NCBI RefSeq assembly: GCF_048128805.1
Contig: NC_136010.1
Span: 23,592,480 to 23,656,479 of the forward strand
Direction: 5' to 3'
Origin: Centroberyx gerrardi
Lineage: Eukaryota; Chordata; Actinopteri; Beryciformes; Berycidae
Length of the DNA: 64,000 nucleotides
Of the stretch, positions 38,985-51,724 are shown piece after piece. The position numbers and the translations under genes are program-made. The notes under the pieces were generated by a model. The model was not told the origin of the DNA and did no database searches. It was given only the letters and a program-made list of their open reading frames with translations. Numbering within the stretch: the first letter of the stretch is position 1; each line of letters starts with the position of its first letter.

Positions 38985-41819
38985 TTACTGCACGTTCTCC
39001 ATCATCTTGAGGAATTCTGGAAATAGAAGACACAGATGGGACGGTGTTATTGAGATGGAACGTGGCGGTGACAGTGTGACACATCACCATCATATGATCA
39101 CCATCAACTGTAGCCTATGCTAATCTTACCCTATAGGAATATTATGGAATATAAAAAAATAAATACAATTAAGTGCGATAAGGTCTTGATGAGTACCAGA
39201 CACAGTAATAGTCCCTATAGGAATATTATAGGGGTATTATGGTGCTACCATAGGAGATTTAAAAAATACCATAAGTACAATAATGTCACTAAAAACTCAC
39301 TATTGAGTACCCCAGACACACATTATAGTGTGGAACATTATAGTGTTTTTTCATTGGGGCCAATTCCCAACTGGAACAATAAGGTTTCTCGATTGAGTAA
39401 TCACGTTTGCCACTATCAAAGTCACTCTCATCATCACCTGGCATAAAATTGTAAAATTGTAACCGGCGGCCTACCGTCAAAGTCCAGCATGCCGTCGGCG
39501 TTCTTGTCTCCATCCTTCAGCAGCTCATCGATCTCCTCCTCTGAGATGGACTCGCCGGTGCTGCGGATGATGAGGGCGAACTCTTCTCTGTCGATGTAGC
39601 CGTCGGCGTTCCTGCGCAGGAAGAAAGATGAAATTTTAAAAAATGACCTCGAGGAAATCAATACAGAATACCAAGCATACAGTGATAACGCGGCTTGGAC
39701 GTACTTGTCGAACACACGGAAGCACTCTGCCAACTCTTCCTCGCTCTTGCCGGCCTGGTCCTCCTTTAGCAGCCTCACCATCATGACCAAGAACTCCTCG
39801 AAGTCGATGGTACCGCTACCTGAGGGTCACATAAAAGACACGTGATTGATGAACTTGGGTCAGGCCGACAAAGGCCTGTTGCACACGGTGGCAAAGTCCT
39901 GCGTTCCTGGACAAATTTTACGCATTAATGCATGGCATGCAGCAATGTAACATATGTAATGGTCAGATATGTATGTTTTTTTAATAGTCTCCGTTGCTCA
40001 CCGTCCTCATCGACCTCCTCGATGATTTCATCCAGCTCCTCTCTTGTCGGGTTCTGGCCCAGCATCCTCATCACGGTACCCAACTCCTTGGTGCTGATGT
40101 CACCGCCACCGTCGGTGTCGAACATGTCGAAGGCAGCCTTGAACTCTGCAGAGATCACAGTCGATATAAGTGCAGGGCCACAACGAATTGCCAACGAATA
40201 CGGCACATTTTTGCTTTATCAAATATGGCATTGTTGGGTTCGTTATTAGTTATTACTTCCCAGGGGCAGTAATTCGTTACTAGTTACATTACTTTTCCGT
40301 TACACTCCCTAAAATTGACAATTGCATCTTCTCCAACCTTCAAAAATCGGCATAACTGAAATTCTGTGTGAATGATTGAGGAACCCAAAGAGCGTTGATG
40401 TCCAATATTGTTGTCACCCCTTTCCTCGATAAAATAAAAGTAAATTATTTTTTCAATTTCTCATCTAGCCTATATCAATAATAATTTAGATAATTCAACT
40501 TAAATTTGATATATAAAGGGGATGATAAGAAAGGAACAAAAATAACTTCTTATGTTGATAACTGTCATTCCAATTAGTTACATTACTTGTTATTGGGGAA
40601 AGTAACGACATTACTCTATTACTGTAACGCGTAACTGTAACGCGTTACCAACTTTCAAGGCCTCGGCCTTCACTCACCGGCAAGCATCTCCTCGCTCAGG
40701 TAGGAGCGGGCCTCTTGTTGCGCGTCAGTCTGGAAGAAAACAGGGGCAACATTGTCACTTTATTAACGACACAGGCCTCATTTATACATCATTACTGATC
40801 ACAACTAAAACCCAGGAGATGTATCCTATTTGATAGTCTGCTTATGAAATCAACTGTGGTGAAATACACAAATACACTATAGTTCCCTATAGGAATATTA
40901 TAGAAATATGTTTTTTTTTATACATATATGTATTCATATATGATATAAAATACCAGTAGGCCTACTATAAGTTCACTATAGCCTACATTCACTACACACA
41001 ATATATCCCTATTGGAATATTATAGGAATATTATCCTGATACCATGGGAGATAGAAAAATACCATAAAGTACGATAAATGAACTATTGGGTACCACTGAC
41101 GCGCTATAGGAACATTATAGGAATATTATAGTGATTTTGTCGTTTAGGTGTTATTGCTGTATGCGGTAATTGCATGCTTTAACATCAGTTAGAGGATGTA
41201 TTGACGGATATAGGCTAGTGAATGCGTCTCTATAGGGTTCCAGTGCGGTACTTCTTGAGCCTGGTGAAAATTAGCCGGGCTATTTCAGGCTCAACACATT
41301 AGGCTCGCTCTATATGGCGATGTGGACATCCAATCCCACGGAATCTGTCGCCTAAGCAGAATCCGCACCTTGCTGACTGCCGCATCAACACTGAGTCTTA
41401 GCTTTCTTCAAGGATTAAAATTATCTACACTGGCCAGCAAACAGGCCAAACTGTCAAACGCGCATGTAGGCTATATTATTATGAATTGTACAAAATATGC
41501 CTAAAATTATATCAAATGCTGTATTTATTCTTTTTATAAATAGCTTATTTGCAGAAAATGATGTTTCAAACTCAATAATTTCAAAGAAAGTCAACAGACA
41601 TTAATTATGCTTCAGATACTTTCAAAACCGCATCAAGAGACAGAACATGCTTCTCAGACAAATTTGCCAATTAACTAATTAACTATCACATGCCTTTATT
41701 ACTCAAACAGTAAAGCAATGTACAAAGGCTATCACTATGGGTTAACTTTACTGTTGGTTGACTGATCAACTTGGAATAGTGCAAAGCAGTCGTTTTGCGC
41801 AATTGATTGGTCTTACCAT
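38985..41819 (-). CDS. tnnc2: Fast skeletal troponin C, tandem copy 1
   Basis: Calcium sensor of the thin-filament troponin complex in fast muscle. Six coding exons: 41819-41817 (ATG only), 40729-40678, 40145-40002, 39819-39705, 39611-39475, 39016-38985. They give 483 nt, 160 residues plus TAA, the normal length. Four EF-hand loops are intact: [12 protein letters not shown] (28-39), [12 protein letters not shown] (64-75), [12 protein letters not shown] (104-115) and [12 protein letters not shown] (140-151). The N-helix ([15 protein letters not shown]) distinguishes it from calmodulin, and a functional loop I separates it from cardiac/slow troponin C, whose site I is degenerate. The intron directly after the ATG (ATG|GTAAG) is shared with calmodulin-family genes. 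A paralogue lies about 2.3 kb upstream in the same orientation. Confidence 0.95.
39120..39365. repeat. TATAGGAATATTATAG-family repeats inside tnnc2 copy 1
   Basis: Lies between exons 5 and 6. Repeats CCTATAGGAATATTATGG, ATAGTCCCTATAGGAATATT and AAAACTCACTATTGAGTACC. Confidence 0.55.
40225..40655. repeat. GTAACGCGTTAC-type fish MITE in tnnc2 copy 1 intron
   Basis: TTGTTGGGTTCGTTATTAG at the left, and TGTAACGCGTAACTGTAACG then CGTTACCAACTTT at the right, with repeated TTAGTTACATTAC motifs. A well-known style of fish DNA repeat. It ends about 20 bp before exon 2 of copy 1. Confidence 0.55.
40860..41140. repeat. TATAGGAATATTATAG-family repeats in tnnc2 copy 1 intron 1
   Basis: Repeats CTATAGTTCCCTATAGGAAT, CCCTATTGGAATATTATAGG and ATTATAGTGATTTTGTCG. 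Confidence 0.55.
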
Positions 41820-41935
41820 GTTTGTGGATTAGTTTTTCCCCCCAAATATCCACGAAAAAAAAAAGCCCAAAGGAGTGGTCAATCCGTGTGCACCCCAACA
41901 GAGAGACTAGACGTCAAGTGAGGGTTCAGACACAC

Positions 41936-41941
41936 TTTAAA
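41936..41941 (-). promoter_or_regulatory. tnnc2: TATA-like element of tnnc2 copy 1
   Basis: TTTAAA on the minus strand, about 120 bp upstream of the ATG-only exon. A GC box (GGGGGCGGG, near 41955-41965) and an inverted CCAAT (GATTGG, near 42029) lie farther upstream. The spacing suits a compact muscle promoter with a 5' UTR of roughly 90 nt. Confidence 0.45.
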
Positions 41942-41989
41942 CGGGACAGCCAGGACCCGCCCCCTGGCTCTCACAGGCCTCCAGATTTA

Positions 41990-43680
41990 GTATCCTGAAC
42001 TTTTAGGGTTCTGGGGCCACGGCAAGCCAATCACACTGTGGAGTGGAAAGCTCTCGTTTCTTGAAGCTGCAGGGAGAAGGGTGTAAAAGAGGTAAACCCA
42101 GGTTTTGAACACTTCCATGAGCTAGGTCAAGATACAAAATAAAAAAATGAATGAATGAATGAATGGAGTATGGAATGGAATAATGCAGCGATGTGTAAAG
42201 TACACAGATGTAGGTAGTATTTCAGTTTGGCTGTCACCATGGTTTGATGTCGTATGTTTTGTTACATCGAGATTATCAGAGGCAACGTGTAAACAAAATT
42301 TGTGAGAGACTGTGAAATGATTCCTAGTCAGTAATTTTATTATATATTCCCTCTTTGAATAAAATAACTGCATTACACCCTAGGAATTGTCTCATAGTAG
42401 CCTTCAATGGCGCAATGCTCAAATCAGTAATAATGATCTAAATTGAAAAAGGACAGAAATAAACAGCAAAACCATACACATTGATGCTCATCAGTGTACG
42501 CTGTTGATTTCAAGCAAAAATCAACACAGTAATTGTGGCACTGCGTACTATGAGGGCCTTGCAGATATAAGATTAGAGTGTGTGGGGGGGGAGGGGGGCG
42601 CTCTCTTAAAGTGGGTTATGGTTTGTGTGATGATGGAGTTTCACTCTGGGCGTGAAACTCAAACCCAAGACAAAAAATACTCCCCCCCCCCCCGACACAC
42701 ACACCCACACACACACACCACCCCTTGGCTGTGCCCTGAATAGCAGGCCGATCCGCAGGCTGAGCGGGGACAGAGACGGGAGGCAGGGCCGGCAGGCTCT
42801 AACACCCACATCCTGAAGCCGCGTCGCTGATAAACACAACCTGATGCTCCTTATACGGCGGTGGGGAGGTTCCTGAGGGGAGGGAGGGCCGAGGTGAGAG
42901 AACGAGACGGGAGAGCAACAGAGAGAGAGAGAGAGGAGGAGGAAGGATGGGTGATAGGATGCGAAGGAGAGAGGAGCAATGGAGAAAGGGGAGGGAGGTG
43001 GTGGTGGTGGGGGGGGGGGGGGGGGGGGTGCAGGCTATATACCCAGAGAGAGAGAGAAGTGCGTCTTCTCTAAGGAAGCGTTTTGCTCGGCTTGCTCTGA
43101 CCGCACGTCTCAAGCCTCTGTGCTCTCAGGCCGGGCTTTCGTTTCTGTGCTGGGGGACGGCAACACGAAGACCCATCGTTATCACTGCGATCTCTGGCCG
43201 TGTGCGTGGGGAACAAAATGGGAAAAGCTCCATTCGAACCTTTCTCAGATAGCTGAAAATCTTCCTCAGATATTATCACACGTGACATTTCTGAAGTGTT
43301 GAGTGACACAGAGAAGCTGATTGCCTTCGCTCGGCATGGCGCTATCTATGCAAATAGAGGCATTTCAAAGGCCTGCGTGGAGGCTAGGCTGAGGCTGTGG
43401 TTGGATTAGGGAGATGAGACTGAGAAAATGTGTGTGTGTGTGTGTCCTTAGTCATGTCTAAAATGTGTATGAGGAGCTGGTCTTGTGTGTATAAATGTGT
43501 GAGTGTGTGTTGATGTGTATGCATGTGCGTCTGTTGTTGTGTCTATGTGTGTCATCTATTTACAGGCAGGGCAGTGAAAGATTAGAAACTGAAACAGACA
43601 GGAATCACACAAGATAACAGGTGTCAGAGGGGAAGCATGGCAATAACTCGCAACGCTGAACAGTGAAGGGAAGGAGGAAA
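41990..43680. other. Spacer between tnnc2 copies, regulatory candidates only
   Basis: Holds upstream sequence of copy 1. The part from about 42570 to 43250 is GC-rich with simple repeats (C-run near 42681, poly-G near 43009, GA runs). No ORF with recognisable similarity. Confidence 0.5.
43009..43028 (+). repeat. Run of 20 G after a (GTG)n stretch
   Basis: Poly-G preceded by GGTGGTGGTGG. It could form a G-quadruplex. It lies between the two tnnc2 genes, about 1.2 kb upstream of copy 1. Confidence 0.9.
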
Positions 43681-43685
43681 GTCGG

Positions 43686-43691
43686 TTTATT
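43686..43691 (-). terminator. tnnc2: Polyadenylation signal of tnnc2 copy 2
   Basis: TTTATT on the plus strand (AATAAA on minus), about 445 bp past the stop at 44135. It leaves only about 1.7 kb between the end of copy 2 and the promoter of copy 1. Confidence 0.5.
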
Positions 43692-44134
43692 TAGAAAGCA
43701 CAGAACAGGGTGGAGGAGAGAGACTCAGTTTAGAGGAGTAGGGTGGGGGGTCAAAGCTGGGGGGTGGGGGGGGTGGAGGGTGGGGTGGGGTGTAGCATTT
43801 CTGGAGAAGCAGCAGCTGCCAGGGGGACAGCTGGGTGGCCGGCGCAAGGAGGCAGCCAGGGGAAAGTGCCTTCGTCTTAAAAGGTTTGAACGGATATTTA
43901 TAGGCCTCCCCCGGGCTAACATGAGAAGAGGGGCGGTGATGGTATTCATTTTCTTATCTCCCAAACTGCGTAATATTCATCATCCTGCGGCGTTGTCTAG
44001 CAGAGTTCCCTCTGGGCTCGGAAGAATAGGTGAGTTGGAGGAGGTTTCTTTTGGAGAGCGTGCTTCATGTTCTCGCCAGGCTTGAGAAGGAGTCAGAGGA
44101 AAGGGGAACACTGAGGAATGTTGAGCTGGTTTCA

Positions 44135-44169
44135 TTACTGGACGTTCTCCATCATCTTCAGAAACTCTG

Positions 44170-44217
<48 letters not shown>

Positions 44218-47200
44218 AGAGTCAGTCAACCAACCAACCTCCCATTCATCTGATTGATTCATGAATGAATGAATGAATCAGTCAATCAGTCAATCAGTCA
44301 ATCAATCAAACTCAATCCAAGAGTGAAGGCATAAGGTTATTTGAAACGCTGGAGATCACATGATCATCATGCATAATTATCTGTTAGGCATATTCACATT
44401 CCTGCTACTCCACATTTGCGTTCTGCTTGTTTCCATAGTAGAGATACATGCATTATTCATCACTGTTGTCTTTTTAAAATAATGAATAATAAATACACAT
44501 AGAGCTTCTACTAATCCCAATCAATTAGACATGTATGCAGATTTGTGAGGATACAGTACAGTACATTGTGGCAGATGGCTGTTTTCTATTTGCCATATGA
44601 TCATGTTTATACTCCTAAAAAGATGGATATGAATGATTGAATGAACTTTACAGTTGTCTTCAAATCCATATATTGTAGAGGAACAGGTGTTGATTTAGTG
44701 GTAAATAAAAATGTGGGTAAACTAAACCACAAATTAAAAACAAAAAGCTATATTGTCAGTATATCATCAATTTGTATTATATTTCCTCAGAACGTCCCCA
44801 GTTCAATATTATCTAATACGACATACTGTGATATGAAATGAGTTTCAACTGGGTTTACCCTCCATTACATCACTTTTCTGAATATAAGACTTATAACTCT
44901 GCCAGTATTAAAGTCCACTATGCATCTATAGATCAAATTATACATGTATTTTGCAAATCCATGCATTTTGTCTTCTGCAGAATCCTTGCCTCACCATTCT
45001 CATTCTCATTTGTTTTTCTGTAATAGACAGCTGACACATGTAGAAAATATTTCATTCCTTTAGCTGCAGCTGAACCATTGAAAATGTAGTCAAACAAAAG
45101 TCAAACATGCATGAGCACCAACTGGAATGTTTTCTCAATTTGTGAAAGATTAACTGACGACACATTGGTGCGGTCCATAGGAATGGCGTCACTCTTTTCA
45201 CTCTGAACACATGAGGCTTCATCTCACCATCAAAGTCAAGCTTTCCATCTTTGTTTGTGTCAGCGTCCGCCATCATCTCATCAATGTCTTCTTCTGCGAG
45301 TGGTTCTCCAGTGAGATGGAGGATGTCTCCGAATTCCTCCCGGTCGATGAAACCATCTCCGTTCCTGCGGCACAGAAACAATATCAAGGTCACTCAACAG
45401 TAGTCATTGTAATGTACTGTAACAATACTGATGTCAGTTCTGGCTCAGCCATGAGACGAGACTTCAGTCTTATTTCCGATGAGGATGGAATATGGTTTTT
45501 TGGCTTAAAGGGACAATAATACTGAATTGTTCAAATAATCGCTTAACTGTCTTACTTCTATGCTGTGGGACACTTTTTTCTTATTTTACTCACTGCATCA
45601 TTCTGACCTTTGTTTTGCAAATTCAAAATCAAGAAGTTTGTCCGGACCCTGAATGTGTGATGTCACACCAAAGTGCAGCTTCAATGAGAATGAATAAAAA
45701 AAGGAAAAGGTGATGTTAACAGTACCCAGGATGTCATCCACATATTGACATCCACATATTGTTTTGGCTTGTAACTGATAGCACTTTTACCATATAGCTC
45801 GGTTGGATATACTACAACTTATCCTATTCACTGTCAATACAAAGTGTGAGTGGGAAAATTATTCATGTTCAGAAATACTGGGGCTGTCCTATGCCATAAG
45901 GAGTTAAGGACCATATACACAAAGTATTCCCATATACAAAGGGTTTTTCAAAGGGGTTTGTAAGCCTATGGGTTGTAAAACATGAATGTCAATAAAACAG
46001 CAATATGTGGTTTTCCATTCGTTTCTGTTGTCATACTTGTCAAAAATACGGAAGCATTCTGATAGCTCCTCTTCACTCTTTCCAGCCTGGTCCTCCTTTA
46101 GCTGTTGCACCATCATGACCAAGAACTCCTCGAAGTCGATGGTGCCGCTACCTGAGGAGGTGAAGAGGGGAGGCGGATGAGCGGAGAGGGAGAGGGGAGG
46201 AAGAAAGCGGAGTAAAGGAGGAGATGCAAGATGGAGTGGTGGAGAGGAGGCAGCACCTGCACTGCACCTTCACTCCCACCTCAGCCTTAAAGGAAGTAAA
46301 ATCCTCCCTCGGATCCTCAAACACTTTTATATATCATCAATTTGTGATGTTCAGTGCATTCCAGGAGATATTTTGTTATGATGTGTTGTAATTTACTTTG
46401 TTGTTGTTTCCACTTCTCCATAACCAGTCATTTCCCAGAATGACTTTCAACAACCTCCAGCGAATGCGTGAGAGTCACGCCACTTACTCAAAACACAACA
46501 TGTTTTGTGGCTGCATTGGATTCTGGTCTATTGAGGCTACTGCTTGTGAAGAAATTTGGTCTCTCTGCCTCTTCTACCACGGATTTCTCCCTGTATGTTT
46601 ATTGAAAGTCTCTACAAACTCCATTGTAGCTGCACTAGAAATATCTTGACATCATACAAACAACGGCAAACAACAAAACAGACCCAGAGAGTGTTCAAGT
46701 GTTTTAGGGTGGATTTTTCCTTTAATTCCTTGTGCACTGACCCACCATCACTAAGATTTAACACATATGATAAGTGTTAAGTAAGGTGCTCAATGCAACT
46801 CTCTTTCTGGTGAGAGAATCTGGATGCAGGTAAGAAGCTCACAAGGTTACAGGAACACGGGCTACACAGAGGATCATGATCCAAGGGCTTTACAAGGGCT
46901 GTATTTTGTAACTGAAATGAATTATGATTAAGAACCACTCTAACATTACTTCCCTATATATCACTGATTGCCTATGCCATTTACCACCCAGGTGCAATAA
47001 AGTGCTCTTTACCAGCACGTGTGGGTGAGTTGAACTACTCCTTTCAGCTTATGAAAAAAAAACAACTCAACTCAAAATTGCTTGTCCTGCTGTGCTGGCA
47101 TTTCAACCATACAAAAAAAGCAATTCAAAAGTGAAATGAAAGTGTAATTAAAGCTAATAATGTTCAGGACGGCAACTTGGTCCCGTCATTCATCTCTGTT

Positions 47201-48898
47201 GGCATCTCCTTTGTCAGGGCACCGTTTTCTCTGTTTTCGATTAGAAAGGGATCTCACCGTCCTCATCCACCTCCTCAATGATGGCATCCAGCTCCTCTCT
47301 GGACGGGTTCTGGCCCAGCATCCTCATCACGGTACCCAGCTCCTTGGTGCTGATGTCACCGCCGCCGTCGGTGTCGAACATGTCGAAGGCAGCCTTGAAC
47401 TCTGGAGAGAGAGGGAGATGGTTAAAGTTAAACTTAAAAGGAACCGAGGGAAATCAATAAGAAAATTGTTTGAAAATAACATTACATGAAAGGTTAGAAT
47501 AGAATAGAATAGACTGACTCTTTTTCACAGTGGAAAAACTTCAATTTGAACTGTGCTAATACGTGATTCATGCACAAAAGCCATAGAGTTATAAAAAAAA
47601 AAACAACATTTCCATTAGTGCTTATTCTTTGTCATTATGGAGCTATTTCCAGCTGGTCAAAATGACCGGTACACAAACTATGTGAATTGTTACAAATAGC
47701 AGGAAGTCATAGAAATCAAAGGAAGAATTGCACCATGGGAAATCTATTAAGTGAATCAGTCAATGAAAAAGACCTGTAATCATGTCCTCGCTCAGGAATG
47801 AGCGGGCATCGCTTTGGGCGTCAGTGGGCTGAGGGGGGGTGAATGAAAGGTGGGGAGGGCAGTGGTGGAAAAATGGAAGGGTAGAAGAGAGAGAGAGAGA
47901 GAGAGAGAGATGAATGATCATTTGAATCTGCTGCAATCAACAGTTGAATACATCCTGAGGTTAATGTAAAACTGTCTAAACACGTTAGTGATTCAGTTGA
48001 TAACAACCCACATGGCTGAAATGAAGACCTGTCAAAAACAAAAATAGCAACATTGTATCTTGCATGAATATTACAGGATTTTGCAAACAATTCCTCTTTG
48101 GGGTGGAGCAGCAGTGCAGCAGCTATCGACTCACAGGTTGCTTCTTCTGATATGGAGGACTGTCAATAAAGACAGAGCAACCTAAGGTTCCCTGGCATTT
48201 CTTAGAAAACTGGAATCTCCTTAAATCTATAGATCAGATTGGCAAGAAAATGTAGGAGTTGAGCAGAATCTGTTTTCTCTAACTTGAATAGGCTTTGTGT
48301 CACATTCAGTGCAATAGTTGTGGCGATATAGAACAGTCTAACCAAAAACAAAAATGAGGCAGTCTGTTCTACAGGAGTTGAGGGAATAAGGAGAGAAAAA
48401 AAAAACAAAAAAAAAACAAAAACAATGTCACTGTACAAAGTGTATTTCTCCTTGCATTTTTCTCAATAAATTGTTGTTAAAAAACAAACAAAAAAGGCAG
48501 TCAGTAGCCTGCTTTATCCCACATCCCTGCAAATGCTGAAGGCCTTGTAAGTTACTAGTTGTAACTTATGCATGTCCTGTCATGTAGACCAAATTTTATT
48601 TAATGATAATCCAAATCCAATTTGAGTTGTAAACTATTATGTTATAGGCCACACCCACAACCCCACATTTTGTATAATCTGAAATAAAGCTGGGACAGAT
48701 GTGGCGCCCCCTACAGGTTAATATTAAAATGCCTTTCCAGACATTGTTGCATGCAAGTTTCACGGTGATGAGACAAGTGGAGTTTTGGGCAATTTTGAGA
48801 AAGGCAACAATATATGAAATAAGCATTTACAAGATCATTCTGCTTTTGGTTACATGGCACTTTCTTGAACCTTTGAGAAGACATGTTGGTGGACAGAC

Positions 48899-48941
<43 letters not shown>

Positions 48942-48965
48942 ACACACACACAGACACACACACAG

Positions 48966-48998
<33 letters not shown>

Positions 48999-51259
48999 TG
49001 CAGACATAAGCAGACACAATTAACTCAATACATTTCTACATCTCTAATGAGGATGCATTAATTATCAGTACAATAATCTGTGTGGACAAATTTGATGAAG
49101 ATTCCATAATAACCAGTGTGTGTCGTTGTAGACGGACAGCACTCCCAGCAGCACCTAACAGAGTGAGACACATGCTCAAAAATGTGTTCTATTATTTCCT
49201 GGCAACAAGATGCCTCTATGCGATTATCATTGTCCTAATAATAACTACGACCATAATTGGAGGCACTCACTGAATAAGAAAATTCCTTTCCCTCTCTCGA
49301 AATGAATCATAGGCAATATCTTGTTAAAACTATATTACATTAAGTGCTACAATATATTGATAATACATTATTAATTTTGTTTTGATATGTAACTCATTAA
49401 CTGATTTACGCATGCAGATGTATAATTAGACCAAAAATGGAATATGCATGCTAAAAAGTTTTTTAAAAGTTTTCTCATGAAATGAAAATGACATAAAGTT
49501 CCACAACATTGCAGGCTATTTTAGTGAAGAGGCTGTCTCCACAAATGAAGTTGTCAATAATGTTGATATGAGGAAATAGCCACAGAACATTTTGGACTAT
49601 AAAAGTATATTTATAAGGTGACAATCATCTGAATGAACTCCTATTCTTTCCTGATCAATGCACAGTTACTTACTAAGGAACCTCACTAAAGTATCACTAT
49701 CAGACTCAGATGAATGATTTGGTTTAAAGATGTGTTCCAGATTAAGGCTCTCTAACAGGATCTGATCAGAGGGGATGTTACTAAAGTTAAGTGTTGTTCT
49801 CCTTTGCATTTCATCATTTTTGTTAATCTATCATTTGTGTTAACAAGTGGTAAGACATTTCCTCTCTACCTCCTTAAAGTCAACCCCTCCCTCTCCATCG
49901 AGCCAGAGAAAACCAGAGAAACCCGAAGCCAGAGAGAGAACTATCACTGACGACGTGACAGCCAAGGACTGGAAACGGCCTTACGTCAGGTAAGAGGCGA
50001 AGAGAAGTAAATATTCAAGTAAGTCAGCAACTCATGTTTAATCCCCTGCCAACTGGCCGCACTCGTCAATGACGGGTCTTAAAGAGGAACGCCACTCAAT
50101 GTAAGAGTTCCTCTGTCAAACTTGTAAGCAGGTGTGAAGTCTGGAACTGCTCATTAGATAATGAACGGGAATTAATTTTGTGGGCATGCAGAATGTTTGC
50201 TTGAGGTTTTATACTCAAACCAGCTTTATTCTGTACTATTCTTGTCTGAACCTGCAAAATGTACCGTTACCCTCACTCCCAGTCTTCCCATCTTTCCCAG
50301 TTCATTCTCTATAGATCATCTCCAGACTTTATGCCTGATGACATCACAAGTTTGAATCTTAGGTTATGTGTCCACTGGGAACCTCTCTTTACAGTATTGG
50401 CTTCATTTTCTTTTTATTTAGAATGGAAATTAGTTCAGTAGTCACTTTGAAACAGCAAGAACCACCACTAGTGCTTCTTCTAAGTGTTTTTAGGGGAGTC
50501 AAATATTGACTGCAGTATCTCAAGGAATAGCATGAATGACATGAAGGAATTCCTAATTTGAGTGGTATTCCCCTTTAAACGTTGCACCCCTGTCCCTCAG
50601 TGGTTTGGGACGGCAACTACACCTAAAGCCATGTCCAGCATTACTGCAAATCCATCTATCGCTAACTAGCTTTCATTTTCATTCTTTCCATGTTATCTAG
50701 ACAATACTGTTGATGCCAGAGCCTCATGTTAAGACATTAATACCTTGGAAATAATAAAGGTCAAACTAACGCACAAGCTCAGTTATTCACTGGCTCACTT
50801 TAAAGCTATTTTTGAGGTGTGACTTGGGAGGGGATTTGAGAGGGATTTTCTAAAGGTGAATGTCCCAACTAAGGACGCTCAGAAAAGGCGGTATGCCTTC
50901 TCACTTTACTCAGCTGTGCGGTTTGTCTCTTTGGTAACGCTCTATCGAATCAGAATTTCCAGCTCATAGAGTTTAGTTAAAAAGCACTGGAATCCAAAAG
51001 CAAACTGAAAACGCATCAATCTGTTAACAAACAACAAAGAGGAGTAATATCATTTGGGATCATCAACAAACCAGTGTAAAATAGATTCCAAAAGCATGTT
51101 ACCAGTCAGCAACACAGCAGAAAATTACATTCTCTGTGTGTAGCCAGCATCACTTTGACAACAGCAACAGAACAGAAGGTGCTCGCCCCCAAATTAAATT
51201 CCAAGTTGAACATCACCTGTATGGAAATCCATTCTACTCCAGCTGTTAGGTGAGTGTTG

Positions 51260-51299
<40 letters not shown>

Positions 51300-51529
51300 A
51301 CATGTGCCCCAGTGAGAATGTGTGTGGGTGTGCAGCACAAGTCCATTTTCACGTCAACTCATAATCCCCATCTTCTGCCATTTAGTTTTTTTCCTCATCC
51401 GTCGAAAAAAGCAGAAAGAATGAGAAAAAAACAAAAAAACAAAAAAATCCTCAAACATTTCATCAGCTTAAGTTTCCTCCTCCTTTCTGTTCCCCCTCTC
51501 CTCACTCTCCCTCTTCAGTCTCTTACCAT
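44135..51529 (-). CDS. tnnc2: Fast skeletal troponin C, tandem copy 2 (diverged C-lobe)
   Basis: Six coding exons: 51529-51527 (ATG only, in a strong GCCACCATG context with donor GTAAGA), 47828-47774, 47401-47258, 46151-46037, 45364-45228, 44166-44135. They give 486 nt, 161 residues; the extra residue is a Pro after Met1 from the acceptor position of exon 2. Loops: [36 protein letters not shown] and [12 protein letters not shown], all with plausible Ca ligands. Exons 3 and part of 4 are almost identical in DNA to copy 1, while exon 5 is only about half identical in protein (e.g. [20 protein letters not shown]). The exon-2 donor (ACAG|GTCTTT) is weak. Intron 1 is about 3.7 kb. Likely the counterpart of the zebrafish second tandem tnnc2 gene. 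Confidence 0.92.
44170..44214. repeat. (GA)n microsatellite at the last-exon acceptor of tnnc2 copy 2
   Basis: About 22 GA units. On the transcribed strand it is (TC)n leading into TCTCCAG of exon 6, a natural pyrimidine tract. Confidence 0.9.
48903..48993. repeat. Compound (CA)n/(CAGA) microsatellite
   Basis: CA dinucleotides interrupted by CAGACA and CACGCA units, in intron 1 of tnnc2 copy 2. Confidence 0.9.
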
Positions 51530-51714
51530 GGTGGCCGGCTCTGCTGCACGACAGACACCAGTGGGAACAACAGATGGCTGGGAAAGACAGTCTCCCTACT
51601 ACACGGATCAGACGGCACTGTGGCCTCCCTGCCCCCCATAAGTACCCTCTCATCCCATCACACTTTTACTGAAAATGCTCAGGATTGGGCAACAAGCCCC
51701 CTCCTCGGACACGA

Positions 51715-51724
51715 GGCGGCCAAT
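51715..51724 (-). promoter_or_regulatory. tnnc2: Inverted CCAAT box upstream of tnnc2 copy 2
   Basis: GATTGGCCGC on the minus strand, about 190 bp upstream of the ATG exon. A second CCAAT (GCCCAATCC) follows nearer the gene. No convincing TATA box was seen; an A/T-rich ATCTAAATATGG near 51803 is a weak MEF2/CArG-like candidate. Confidence 0.3.

Noticed and set aside
43663-44085. 140-residue Gly/Arg-rich plus-strand ORF
   Set aside because: Antisense to the 3' UTR of tnnc2 copy 2, in G-rich DNA; composition explains it.
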